Origin: a virus
Direction: 5' to 3' (one strand)
DNA length: 58,269 nucleotides
Virus record (IMG/VR): IMGVR_UViG_3300028920_000079
Location: 1-58,269 of that record
Below are positions 27,967 to 36,584 of the stretch, piece by piece. The notes below the pieces were generated by a model. The model searched no databases. It was given only the letters and a program-made list of their open reading frames with translations, and was not told the origin of the DNA. Position 1 is the first letter of the stretch; each line of letters starts with the position of its first letter. Made by a program: the position numbers and the translations under genes.

Positions 27967-29193
27967 TTACATTCCTATCCCGGCTTGCTGAATTTCATTT
28001 TGAGCATTGTTCTTAAGCGTTGATTTATACGCTTGCAAGATTGCTTTGTACTCTTCAACTAATGGTGCGGTTTGAGGATTTTGAGCATATGGACTATCTG
28101 ATTTCAATGCGCCTTTATTTTCAAGCACAAGTGCTTCTTTAATCTTTTGATCAGTTGCATCCCACACGCCATTATTATTCGAGTCAACTTCATCAAATGA
28201 TATAGGTATTTGATTCGCACCTGCAAGCTTAGACCATGCTTCCTTTTGTGCCATTGCCTGCTGTTCAGGTGCCGGTGGCGTAGGAACAGCCTGAGCAAGT
28301 GCCGAAGGTTCCGGTGGTGCTGCGGGTGTCGGTGCAGGTGCAGGTGTAAGTGCGCCTGCTTCCGGCGATGGTGCAAACTCATCCGGTTGAGCTTGAGCAG
28401 TTTTAGCTTGGCGATTACGAATCCTAATTAAGAAGTCGCGTTCCGTGTCTGTTAAAGAACGAGTACGCGCTGTTGCCGCCAATTCTTTTGCTGTCTGAAC
28501 ATCTTCAGGACTAGGCGGTCTAATAGCCTGCTGTGATCGGCCTAACCGTTGATCAATCTCTTGTTGCAAGAAGTCAGCTAAGGCATAATCTTTACCTTCT
28601 AACGCTGTCAACTTTAGTTGTGTCAGATCGTTAATTCGAGAAGTTCCTAACGTAGTCCCTGCATATGGACGTTGCGTTTTTTCTTGTTCTTTCGGTCTAT
28701 TCTTCTCGTACACAATAGAAGCCAACTGTCGTGTAACCGCTGTCTTATTAGGATGAGTAAACTTCGGATAGAACATGGATTGGTGCATGTCTACGCTGCC
28801 AACTTTGCGTTGACCGTCCGGCATAATAATCTCAATCTGATTACCCTGCTTAACAAACCGCGTACCCTCTGCTTCAAGCTGCTTCAAGACATTGGGAAAC
28901 TGAGCAGTCAAATCACCGTCCGGCATGAAGCGCATACTCTCAAGCATTAAGATGCTCTGCATAGCCTTCTGTTCTTCAGGCGTAATTACCTGCGGTGATA
29001 CGGTTTGCGGAGTCGGCTGTGCAAAACGAGCTTCTTCCAATGCCATACGCCGTTCCTGAAGATCCGCTGTACGTGCCGCTTCTTGTTGTCGCAAGGCCTG
29101 TTGCTGCTGTTTAGAACGTAACCCGCGTCCTGTCGTAAACCCTTTAGCAAAACCGGAAAGTCCTGCACCTAATGCGCCTTCAAAACTAGCCAT
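27967..29193 (-). CDS. Ala/Pro/Gln-rich internal virion protein
   Basis: 408 residues. The N-terminal GALGAGLSGFAKGFTTGRGL is a Gly/Ala amphipathic or membrane-active stretch followed by a Gln/Arg-rich helix. The middle carries VKQGNQIEIIMPDGQRKVGS. A long Pro/Ala linker lies around residues 275-320. Near the C-terminus FDEVDSNNNGVWDATDQKI resembles an EF-hand/dockerin calcium loop (DSNNNGVWDATD). Positioned between two other putative ejection proteins. Confidence 0.6.
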   Translation of the reverse strand: MASFEGALGAGLSGFAKGFTTGRGLRSKQQQQALRQQEAARTADLQERRMALEEARFAQPTPQTVSPQVITPEEQKAMQSILMLESMRFMPDGDLTAQFPNVLKQLEAEGTRFVKQGNQIEIIMPDGQRKVGSVDMHQSMFYPKFTHPNKTAVTRQLASIVYEKNRPKEQEKTQRPYAGTTLGTSRINDLTQLKLTALEGKDYALADFLQQEIDQRLGRSQQAIRPPSPEDVQTAKELAATARTRSLTDTERDFLIRIRNRQAKTAQAQPDEFAPSPEAGALTPAPAPTPAAPPEPSALAQAVPTPPAPEQQAMAQKEAWSKLAGANQIPISFDEVDSNNNGVWDATDQKIKEALVLENKGALKSDSPYAQNPQTAPLVEEYKAILQAYKSTLKNNAQNEIQQAGIGM

Positions 29194-29215
29194 TGTATTT
29201 ATCCTCGTTTTAGTC

Positions 29216-30151
29216 TTAGTACCAATCTAAGGGACTCAGCGAAGTTCGGGATGAACTTTGACCACCCAAACCTGTAAACAAACCAGCTATATTGCCAATC
29301 CCACCAATCATTGCTGCGCGATTTTGGGCACCTGCTTGTCGTAACTGCATAGATTCATTCATTCGCGCCAATTCCATTTGCTGTTGTCTATTTAATGCAT
29401 TTTCTTGTCCTGCAAATGCACGTTGCAAAGCATTCTGTTGTGCTTGTGCCGTAAGTCCTGCACTCTGACCAAGGGTACTAGCCAATCCACCAGCACCAGC
29501 CCCGTATGCCTGTGTCCCTAATGCCGCTGCCTGCAATGCCGGTCCCGGTGCCTGCATACCAAGTGCGACACCTTCAAGCTGGCGTTGCCGCTGTTGTTGT
29601 CGAACACCAGCTCTTGCCTGTGTTTTAGCACCAGCTTCTGCTGCTGCTCTGGCTAATGCCACATCGCGCTGCAATGCTTGTGATCGGGCTGACGTAGGTG
29701 AAATACCTAAACGTGAAAGCTGGCGTTCCTGTTGTTCAGGTATTGCGGCATATGCTTGCCTAACTTCCGATCCTGCTCTTTCTGCGGCCTGTTGCTGCAT
29801 AAGACCAATAGGTGCAAAAGATTCCTTAATAGTCTGTTGAATGTGTGGCTTGGCACTCGTGAACAGCTCGAACATCTCTCGCGCTCGCATAGCCTGCTCT
29901 TCGCCTGATGCTGTAGCAAACTCAAAGAACTTTCGCTGTGCTTCGATAGCTTCAAGCTCCTCTGGTGTCAGCTCGCGAGTCAAGTCAATAAAAATATTTT
30001 GTCCCGCATCTGCTCTATCTATTGCACCCGTTAAGCCCTTACCTAATCTTCCCATTTCTTCGGAAGTTAAAACAGGTGCATTCGGATCATTAGCATTATC
30101 GCCAATAGGCCGATAAATTGGTACTTGTTCGCCTTGTCCCGGTGTTACCAT
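29216..30151 (-). CDS. Ala/Gln-rich internal/ejection protein
   Basis: 311 residues from the ATG at 30151 (GGAGAATTGTT). Long helices rich in Ala, Gln and Arg (AAEAGAKTQARAGVRQQQRQ; LARMNESMQLRQAGAQNRAA) and a Gly-rich C-terminus (GGIGNIAGLFTGLGGQSSSR). Composition and position match podovirus pilot proteins such as P22 gp7/gp20, without detectable sequence identity by eye. Confidence 0.55.
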   Translation of the reverse strand: MVTPGQGEQVPIYRPIGDNANDPNAPVLTSEEMGRLGKGLTGAIDRADAGQNIFIDLTRELTPEELEAIEAQRKFFEFATASGEEQAMRAREMFELFTSAKPHIQQTIKESFAPIGLMQQQAAERAGSEVRQAYAAIPEQQERQLSRLGISPTSARSQALQRDVALARAAAEAGAKTQARAGVRQQQRQRQLEGVALGMQAPGPALQAAALGTQAYGAGAGGLASTLGQSAGLTAQAQQNALQRAFAGQENALNRQQQMELARMNESMQLRQAGAQNRAAMIGGIGNIAGLFTGLGGQSSSRTSLSPLDWY

Positions 30152-30161
30152 AACAATTCTC

Positions 30162-30740
30162 CTAATCGCTAACAATGTACTGGAAGTACAAGTTCAATTC
30201 ACCCGCAGTTAGATTTTCCGCCGCAAGCGTAAGGACGATATTCCTTGCCGCTGTTGAAATAGTGGTGAAATTGGCCGCTGTACCGTCAGGAACTGCATCA
30301 TGTGCACCTGCATCCCATACATTTCCACCTGCACTGATAGCTGTAGTATTGACTATACCGGTTGTATCATCAGTTCCTACACCTATTGCTATGGTTGCCG
30401 CATCAGTAGCCGACTGAAAAGTAGTCTCGACAATATAGAACGCTCGAACAATATAAGCATTATCAGGAATCTTCGGCCCTAATGTATATGGACTTGCCGC
30501 AACCGTTTTACCGGCAGTAGCATCAAAATTAGCCCTAACCCAAGGATTGCTGATCTGCGCCCACTGTAAGGTAGAATTGCTAATCAGTATCCAGAACGAT
30601 CCATCGTCTTCCTGCCTCGCAACCTTGCCAATATCAGAAGATGTCATAGTTGTGACAGCTTCTCGTTCTGCGGCATCGTCATACGAAAAAGCATGAAGGT
30701 TATGTAAGTTAGTCGTTACCAATTCTTTATGTAAGGCCAT
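30162..30740 (-). CDS. Tail or fibre-associated protein with C1q/jelly-roll-like part
   Basis: 192 residues. The N-terminal MTSSDIGKVARQEDDGSFWI and WAQISNPWVRANFDA are typical of short virion accessory proteins. The rest is Thr/Ala-rich and beta-predicted (AYIVRAFYIVETTFQSATDA, IVLTLAAENLTAGELNLYFQYIVSD). Probably a small tail or fibre component. Ribosome-binding site GGAAGAACAG. Confidence 0.55.
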   Translation of the reverse strand: MALHKELVTTNLHNLHAFSYDDAAEREAVTTMTSSDIGKVARQEDDGSFWILISNSTLQWAQISNPWVRANFDATAGKTVAASPYTLGPKIPDNAYIVRAFYIVETTFQSATDAATIAIGVGTDDTTGIVNTTAISAGGNVWDAGAHDAVPDGTAANFTTISTAARNIVLTLAAENLTAGELNLYFQYIVSD

Positions 30741-30758
30741 GGTCTGTTCTTCCTTAAA

Positions 30759-31079
30759 CTACGGTTGAATTGTGACAGTATTACCGTCATTATCTGTCAC
30801 AAGATTGCCATCTTCATCGAATACATTCAGATAATCACCCTCTACAAGTACATCCTGAAACGGTACAGGTGCCGCCAAATTCGGATTATATACGACATTA
30901 TTAGCGTCAACTCCGATAACACCTATATCACGTAATTGCTGTACTGTCAAAAAGCTATCGAGAAAATTCCCCTCCCTGCCTAATCCTATCTGCAGGATCT
31001 TGGACAACGCTTCAAGGATCTGACGTACCTTAAGATCCTCAATATGCGTTGCACTCGGAATACCTCTCTTTATAGCCAT
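30759..31079 (-). CDS. Small virion-module protein
   Basis: 106 residues: IEDLKVRQILEALSKILQIG, then QQLRDIGVIGVDANNVVYNP and an acidic Asp/Gly/Asn tail (DGNLVTDNDGNTVTIQP). The first helix could trimerise. Between the tail protein and the 30162 gene, with short gaps. No named family. Confidence 0.5.
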   Translation of the reverse strand: MAIKRGIPSATHIEDLKVRQILEALSKILQIGLGREGNFLDSFLTVQQLRDIGVIGVDANNVVYNPNLAAPVPFQDVLVEGDYLNVFDEDGNLVTDNDGNTVTIQP

Positions 31080-31082
31080 AGC

Positions 31083-33194
31083 TTACAAATCCTGCATACT
31101 CGTGCTCAGGACAATACTCTCTATCTCATCATCCGAAACAACCTCTATTTCCCACGTCTTCTCATCCCGTAACACCTTGAGCTTACGGGCTTTATCGTTG
31201 GTAACTGAAAGAGACAAGACGGCTGTAGCGTTCTCGTTGGCATATAAGTTAAGAGTAACTGGATATGTATTTGCTACCACCTGAGTCACGCTAGGCGACC
31301 ACCGTCTTGGAAGTTGATAAATCTTTCCGCGCCATGTACCTGTAAGATTAGACGAGCCTTGCCGCCAACCTTTAACAGCATCACCCTGTATCAGGTACAG
31401 TACATCCGTCTCATCGTCGGAATATAGACCGGCTGTAGTCTCATCAGTTTCAACCAAGGTTGAAGCACCTTCGCCGAAGTCAAAGATGATACCTGTGCTA
31501 TCTGTCCAGCCATGATATATCCCGTCATGCACTTCACCTATCATAGTATCAGGGTCTATTGCATTCCACTGCTCACGAGTATAGAAGGATTCGGTCACTA
31601 GAGTGCCTAGACCGGCCTGTACGGCCACTAAACCGTCCGGGCTAGGGTAAACTACGGTTTCGGCTATTCTCGCCATTCCTCGCTTGGATACGCAAGCCTG
31701 ACGGATACTGAGCTGGGCTACTGACATTGCATCGGGTTCGTAGCCGGTAATCGCATAGGGTATGCCTTCTGTGCCGACAACAAGTGTATTCTCGGATACT
31801 TGTAGCCCTACAATATCTTCGTCTATTGTAATGGCATAGTCTTCCGGCCATGCGTGAGGCTGATTTATTGCTGAGAAGAAGACTGTTTTACCCTTGAATG
31901 CGGCAAGAAACCCGCCGGGCATACTGACTACACCCTTCAAGCTTGAGTCAGGTGCATCCCAATTGGCTGAAGGTAGGACTTCATCTGTCTCGTCGTCTGT
32001 CAATGAATCGGTATACGAGGTTGTAGCAAGGTCTATCTCGGCAACGTAATAGTAGTCTGTACCGGCATTTGTGGTAACTGTCCGATATATCCGCTTCTTC
32101 GTTACATTGGCGTACCCGGTAACTGACGTGTCCATATTGCTTACCACAGCGTCCTGCGTTGGATCTATATCGACTGCGGTACTTGGACTGGAAGGCGGTC
32201 CTTCTTCGCCCCAATCGGTAACAAAGGTGTAAACATATGCTCTTGATACGGTATAGTCGGCAGCTCTGCTGGTATCGTATGTGATGGTAAGCGTACATTC
32301 GGGTGAAGTAGAGCTGTTGACCTGTGTTGATGTACCGCTTGCACCGTCCAGTACGAAGTCTGTATTGCTTGCATATTGGCTTGTTGCCGGATAACAGGTG
32401 CCTAAGCTTGCACCGTCTGCACTTGCGGCTGTAAACCAGAGAATGAACTTAGCATCTGCACTGGCTGTAGTCTTTGTAGGAATAGTCTCGATCCGATATG
32501 ATTTACCGGGTGTAACTTCATTGACATTAGTACCGCTGTAAGCACCCTCAGTAAGTGTACCTGTCTGTGATACTGTACCGTCCGGCTCTTCGTAGTAATA
32601 GTACCAGCTTCGCGTCCATGTAACAGAAGCTTTATCTGAGGCTGTAATCGTTGGTGTATTCGTCGGAACCGGCAGTCCAAGGGTATACTCTGACTCGTCT
32701 GCATCGACAAGCGTCAAGGATGTCATTTCCCATACAACTGTCCCGTCTGTAACGGTATCGCCTACACCTTTTCCGCTAATACTGGGTGCTGCTGCTGCGG
32801 AAGTACCACCGGTTGTAACTTCCCATACGGTTGTGCCGGTTTCCCATCGCGCTTTCTGGCCTAACGTATAGGCTGTAGAGTTCTCGCGGATAAGTACACC
32901 TCTAACCTTGGGTGCATCGTCTCCGGTATAATATATCCTTGCTCTCTGATCGTCGGCAATAGGACTTTTTACTACGTCTACATCGGTTGTCCAAGATAAC
33001 CATGCACCGTTGTATGAGTAGATAGATATACGGCTGGAATCCGGCAAGGTAGCAACATCGCTTAGACCGGCCAATGGTTTGATATTCCCTGATTTCAGGT
33101 CGAGGTTAGTAGCAACCTGAGCCTGCGTGTCCGATAATAGTCTCGGTGCTATCCTCGGAACAAGTCCTTGAAATCCTGTGAGTTTAATCTTCAT
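31083..33194 (-). CDS. Podovirus tail hub/stabilisation-type protein
   Basis: 703 residues. TGFQGLVPRIAPRLLSDTQA and TNLDLKSGNIKPLAGL at the N-terminus are typical of podovirus tail proteins in the P22 gp10 / T7 gp12 class (recollection). The body is beta-rich with fibronectin-like stretches (YTVSRAYVYTFVTDWGEEGP) and a beta-propeller-like part (MPGGFLAAFKGKTVFFS, GTEGIPYAITGYEPDAMSVA). It probably closes the head-tail channel and carries fibres. Confidence 0.6.
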   Translation of the reverse strand: MKIKLTGFQGLVPRIAPRLLSDTQAQVATNLDLKSGNIKPLAGLSDVATLPDSSRISIYSYNGAWLSWTTDVDVVKSPIADDQRARIYYTGDDAPKVRGVLIRENSTAYTLGQKARWETGTTVWEVTTGGTSAAAAPSISGKGVGDTVTDGTVVWEMTSLTLVDADESEYTLGLPVPTNTPTITASDKASVTWTRSWYYYYEEPDGTVSQTGTLTEGAYSGTNVNEVTPGKSYRIETIPTKTTASADAKFILWFTAASADGASLGTCYPATSQYASNTDFVLDGASGTSTQVNSSTSPECTLTITYDTSRAADYTVSRAYVYTFVTDWGEEGPPSSPSTAVDIDPTQDAVVSNMDTSVTGYANVTKKRIYRTVTTNAGTDYYYVAEIDLATTSYTDSLTDDETDEVLPSANWDAPDSSLKGVVSMPGGFLAAFKGKTVFFSAINQPHAWPEDYAITIDEDIVGLQVSENTLVVGTEGIPYAITGYEPDAMSVAQLSIRQACVSKRGMARIAETVVYPSPDGLVAVQAGLGTLVTESFYTREQWNAIDPDTMIGEVHDGIYHGWTDSTGIIFDFGEGASTLVETDETTAGLYSDDETDVLYLIQGDAVKGWRQGSSNLTGTWRGKIYQLPRRWSPSVTQVVANTYPVTLNLYANENATAVLSLSVTNDKARKLKVLRDEKTWEIEVVSDDEIESIVLSTSMQDL

Positions 33195-33675
33195 CTAATG
33201 ACTTTGGTAACGTGTATTCTTTGTTGTAATGATACCATGCAACCCACCCGCCTAGCCGGACACCTCTGTAAATGGACCAAGCTCTAAACTTGTTAGTGCC
33301 GCCTAAACGACAAGCATCGTAAAGAATCTCATCCCATTCCGCTCTACTCAAAATACATGAATATCCGGTCAATACGTTATAGCGAGGCTTAAATCTGTTC
33401 CGATAGCCGTGATCGTGGATAACTGCGCCGCAAGTCTCTCGCTTGTTCACGCCGTAAAAAATACGTAATAGCCTCGGAATGCTGGCTAGATCGGATAAGA
33501 AGCTATCTTCTATTTCTACGCCCCAGCCCCTCCTGCTTATATAAAGGAACGGTTTAGCAACTTTCCATTGCTTGTGCTCACCGAAAGGCGGATAAAGTAA
33601 AGGCTCGCCGCAAGGCAAACAACCGTAAGGCTGAAGCATTGAGGAATCATATTCACTTAAAAAAAGTTGCTTCAT
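33184..33675 (-). CDS. DUF1353 family protein
   Basis: 163 residues. DSFLSDLASIPRLLRIFYG, CGAVIHDHGYR and WDEILYDACRLGGTNKFRAW...YRGVRLGGWVAW are the hallmarks of DUF1353, a small phage family often near tail and lysis genes. Its conserved His/Asp residues (HDHGY) hint at an enzymatic or metal site. Overlaps the start of the tail-hub gene by 11 bases. Confidence 0.75.
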   Translation of the reverse strand: MKQLFLSEYDSSMLQPYGCLPCGEPLLYPPFGEHKQWKVAKPFLYISRRGWGVEIEDSFLSDLASIPRLLRIFYGVNKRETCGAVIHDHGYRNRFKPRYNVLTGYSCILSRAEWDEILYDACRLGGTNKFRAWSIYRGVRLGGWVAWYHYNKEYTLPKSLDED

Positions 33676-33708
33676 TTTAATCGCTTTTATATGAATTCTG
33701 CTGCAATC

Positions 33709-34131
33709 TTAAAATCGCACGAAGTAAATTGATTTACGCTCTTTATCAGACAGTTTCAAAAATCTACAAGTTTGCGGTTCAAAGAATCGAAGTTGAGCTT
33801 TCTTGCCTATAATGATAGCGTTAATAGCATGATGCCCACCTTTGTCCTGCTTAAACCATACTTCAGCAATAGCGGGACCGTCAGAACCTTTACCTTTCTT
33901 CTCCCACGCATAATACATCCGGGCCAGTGCGTGATACAGCCCCGCGAAATCGTCACAGTCCCAGTCATGCCGCCACTTGTCGAGATTGGCTTTCTTCAGC
34001 GTGTCCTTAAACCATGGGTTCATCTTGTTGCGGACCCACGATTCCGATACCGATTCATACTTTGCGTCGGCGAATCGGACCTGTTTGCCGGAAAACAATA
34101 ACTTGATAATGCTGGGTGATATAGTTGTCAT
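33709..34131 (-). CDS. Papain/transglutaminase-fold peptidase-like protein
   Basis: 140 residues from the ATG at 34131. The ordered motifs HDWDCDDFAGLYHALARM (Cys), QDKGGHHAINAIIIGKK (His) and RFFEPQTC (acidic/Gln) resemble the Cys-His-Asp/Glu arrangement of transglutaminase-like cysteine peptidases. Directly downstream of a coiled-coil/membrane protein and two membrane peptides, so it may be a cell-wall peptidase of a lysis cassette, or a virion protease. Confidence 0.55.
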   Translation of the reverse strand: MTTISPSIIKLLFSGKQVRFADAKYESVSESWVRNKMNPWFKDTLKKANLDKWRHDWDCDDFAGLYHALARMYYAWEKKGKGSDGPAIAEVWFKQDKGGHHAINAIIIGKKAQLRFFEPQTCRFLKLSDKERKSIYFVRF

Positions 34132-34427
34132 GGTGTCCACCATTCGAGGAAGTTCTTAAAGGCCGTAACAAACACTGCTGCGCCGCCACCGCCAAGTGCT
34201 GCGCCGCCGAACGAAATACCCCGGTTGCCATTCTCAACCTTCTTCAGCCGGTTGTGCAGCGTCACGCCGAAGCCACAGCCGTCCCGGTTCATCGTTTTCA
34301 CGTCTTCGACCAGTACCTTGACCGTATCGTGCGTGGACTTCAGACCGCCCTTGAGTTCCCCGATGTCCTCTTTTATGCCCATCAAGATGGCCGTAAGATC
34401 CTGTGTGCTTCCCCTGTCAGCAGCCAT
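34128..34427 (-). CDS. XhlA-like coiled-coil membrane protein (holin-associated candidate)
   Basis: 99 residues. N-terminal coiled coil (LTAILMGIKEDIGELKGGLK...TVKVLVEDVKTM), then NRLKKVENGNRG and a C-terminal Gly/Ala membrane segment (FGGAALGGGGAAVFVTAFKN). This layout resembles XhlA-type lysis accessory proteins of Bacillus prophages. Overlaps the peptidase-like gene by ATGA. Confidence 0.55.
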   Translation of the reverse strand: MAADRGSTQDLTAILMGIKEDIGELKGGLKSTHDTVKVLVEDVKTMNRDGCGFGVTLHNRLKKVENGNRGISFGGAALGGGGAAVFVTAFKNFLEWWTP

Positions 34428-34445
34428 ATTATCCTCTTTTCCCCT

Positions 34446-34553
34446 TTATCGTATGCCGAGTATAAATTCATAAGCCAGCCCGATAAGTACCCCGATCATC
34501 ATCAGGCCGAACAGTATCTCAATCAATATCCAAGCTGGATCTTTTTGCGTCAT
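34446..34553 (-). CDS. 35-residue membrane peptide
   Basis: MTQKDPAWILIEILFGLMMI continues as one hydrophobic helix ending AYEFILGIR. Start overlaps the stop of the upstream 27-residue peptide (ATGA). The longer frame to 34697 is a shadow of the beta-helix gene. Possible holin or antiholin subunit in the cluster 34128-34633. Confidence 0.5.
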   Translation of the reverse strand: MTQKDPAWILIEILFGLMMIGVLIGLAYEFILGIR

Positions 34554-34633
34554 TGTCCATACACCATTATGTGAGCCAGTACACAGAAGAAGGCAATAAT
34601 CAACAACACCAATATGGTCCACGCTATTTTCAT
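34550..34633 (-). CDS. 27-residue membrane peptide
   Basis: MKIAWTILVLLIIAFFCVLA followed by HIMVYGQ: one short hydrophobic helix. It starts inside the end of the beta-helix gene (ATGA with 34630) and its stop overlaps the next start. ATGA links on both sides support a real, coupled gene despite the size. Confidence 0.5.
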   Translation of the reverse strand: MKIAWTILVLLIIAFFCVLAHIMVYGQ

Positions 34634-35715
34634 GGTAAGTACTCGTCATAGCCATGCAGTTTGTTTGATCCGTCGATGTATGCATTGTCCGAGTCAACGT
34701 ACACTCGAAATGACGGGATGTGCTGGTCCGCGCCGATGTCCCATGTGTCGTTTTCGGCGTCCCGGTCTCTGCCGTCGATGTCGATATTTACGCCTGTGGG
34801 TGTTGTTCCGAGATCCTGACCCGCATGAACAAGTTTCGCTCCCGGTTTAAGGTGCAAATCTTCAGAACCTGTGACAGTCGAAACAAACGTGTTTGCTGGA
34901 ATAACGCCTGTAAGAGTGTTGGCACCCTTGCCGCTGATCGTACCATCCTCATCAGCATTGTTGCTGAAGTTTGCGTAACCGCTGCCGGAATTGATTACCC
35001 AGTCCGCGCCCTCATTGCCACCTGAATAAACATTGCGATATTCGGAACCTCCATTGTAATTGAGTCCACGATTAACACCGCTTGAACCATGGCAATGAAA
35101 GATCACACAGTTAAAAATGTTGCAGCCTGAGCCACTGGCAGACATTACCGAGTTTGCATTGGATTGACCTGTATTGTTCTCCATGTGATAGGCTATGCAA
35201 TTAGCTGCAATGTCATTCGGATAGAAACAAGAGGTTGTTGTTGAAGATGTTTTGCGAATTCCGTGAACTATCAAATTGTAAAAGTCAGCACCGGCTGTTC
35301 CCCGAACAGCATAAGTCACATTTTGCAAATTCGCATCGACTTCCAACCATCTAATCTTTGCAAGAGCAACACTGGCAAACAGGATGTCAGTCACGCCGCC
35401 TGTGGATTTGACTATTCTTGCACCTGTTCCCGCCGTTCCGTCGTGCCGATCTGCCGCGACAACAGTCAATGTTACTGATACTAATCCGACAGTACCACCG
35501 CCGTTGATAGTGACAGATTCATTAAATGCGCTATCGTTGTAGCATTCACCTACAGCAGCATCACCCGCTGAATAGATGTTCGTCTTGTCCAAATCGGCCT
35601 CCCATAGGGTTATCGTAGAATAATCCCGGCCAGACGTTCCAATGCTCTTCGTAACCGTTGCAGCCCTGCACTGCACCGCCACCATCACCAACAGTATGAC
35701 AACCCATCGCTTCAT
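34630..35715 (-). CDS. Signal-peptide-bearing right-handed beta-helix protein
   Basis: 361 residues. MKRWVVILLVMVAVQCRAAT is a Sec signal peptide. The body is Ser/Asn/Gly-rich with parallel beta-helix style strands (YNLIVHGIRKTSSTTTSCFY, NIFNCVIFHCHGSSGVNRGL, YRNVYSGGNEGADWVINSGS) and a closing DRDAENDTWDIGADQ. That motif ends many secreted beta-helix proteins (choice-of-anchor type). Could be an exported polysaccharide-binding or depolymerase-like protein. An export signal is unexpected for a phage tailspike. Confidence 0.65.
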   Translation of the reverse strand: MKRWVVILLVMVAVQCRAATVTKSIGTSGRDYSTITLWEADLDKTNIYSAGDAAVGECYNDSAFNESVTINGGGTVGLVSVTLTVVAADRHDGTAGTGARIVKSTGGVTDILFASVALAKIRWLEVDANLQNVTYAVRGTAGADFYNLIVHGIRKTSSTTTSCFYPNDIAANCIAYHMENNTGQSNANSVMSASGSGCNIFNCVIFHCHGSSGVNRGLNYNGGSEYRNVYSGGNEGADWVINSGSGYANFSNNADEDGTISGKGANTLTGVIPANTFVSTVTGSEDLHLKPGAKLVHAGQDLGTTPTGVNIDIDGRDRDAENDTWDIGADQHIPSFRVYVDSDNAYIDGSNKLHGYDEYLP

Positions 35716-36572
35716 CGTATCACCTCGACCGCTTTTGCTTTCAGAACGTTCTTGAGTTTGATCGCTGACTTCGTTTTGCGATAGTCTTTCTTCTTGCTCA
35801 CATTCTCAATGTCAGCCTTTTCTGCCTCCGAAAAGCCCAAATCATTCTTGTAGTCGAGCCTGTTCTTGCGCTTCTTCAACATCACCGGTTCTTCGTCTTC
35901 ATCTTCCGGTTCGCTCATCAGCGGTGCCATTGCATCGGAAGCTTCTGCATCCGTCATATCGTCAACCTTCAATGCTAGATGCTGCTTTAATTCACGCTCG
36001 GTATACGGAAACTGCGTATAGTCTTTCCGGTCATACGCCGTGTTCTGCTCGATCAGATCCCACATGACATTCAGATCATCTTGACTTGGCGTAACCGCAC
36101 CACCGTACCAATACTCTGCACCGGGTGTTCCGAAGATAAGATGCTGCTTCGATTTCAACCTGCGTTGAAGAAATAAAGGCACATTCATATACTCGCCGTC
36201 TGAATTCGGCTTGTTGCTCAACACCTCAACCGCATCGGTCGCCAACGTAACACGCTGGATCTCATACTTGCTTATGCGCCGAAAGACATACTTGGAACGC
36301 TTCTGCATCCATGCGTCAAGCACTGTGCCTGCCGCTCGCAACCCGTGTTTGTTGAATCCAAAATTACGCTTGTTGCAGATGTTACTGACATGCACTTCCG
36401 CAATACGCCGATCATTAGCAGCATGTAGAATATCGCCGTCCTTGTATTGCGGACCATTGCCAACGTGTACTATGACGTCAGCCGCAGATGCAAACAAGAG
36501 ACACATCTTGATGATGCTCAGAATCGTGACTGCGTAAACGATCATTAGTGTGACTGTGTATCGTGATCTCAT
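35712..36572 (-). CDS. Signal-anchored basic protein of the fibre module
   Basis: 286 residues. Hydrophobic N-terminus (MIVYAVTILSIIKMCLLFAS-AADV) acts as signal or anchor. Next, IVHVGNGPQYKDGDILHAAN, a His-containing ICNKRNFGFNKHGLRAAGT, and EVLSNKPNSDGEYMNVPLFL. The C-terminal third is highly charged (EPEDEDEEPVMLKKRKNRLD; KKKDYRKTKSAIKLKNVLKA). I recall close relatives in uncultured tailed phages but no function. Overlaps the beta-helix gene start by ATGA. Confidence 0.55.
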   Translation of the reverse strand: MRSRYTVTLMIVYAVTILSIIKMCLLFASAADVIVHVGNGPQYKDGDILHAANDRRIAEVHVSNICNKRNFGFNKHGLRAAGTVLDAWMQKRSKYVFRRISKYEIQRVTLATDAVEVLSNKPNSDGEYMNVPLFLQRRLKSKQHLIFGTPGAEYWYGGAVTPSQDDLNVMWDLIEQNTAYDRKDYTQFPYTERELKQHLALKVDDMTDAEASDAMAPLMSEPEDEDEEPVMLKKRKNRLDYKNDLGFSEAEKADIENVSKKKDYRKTKSAIKLKNVLKAKAVEVIR

Positions 36573-36584
36573 ATCGTGTTATCC

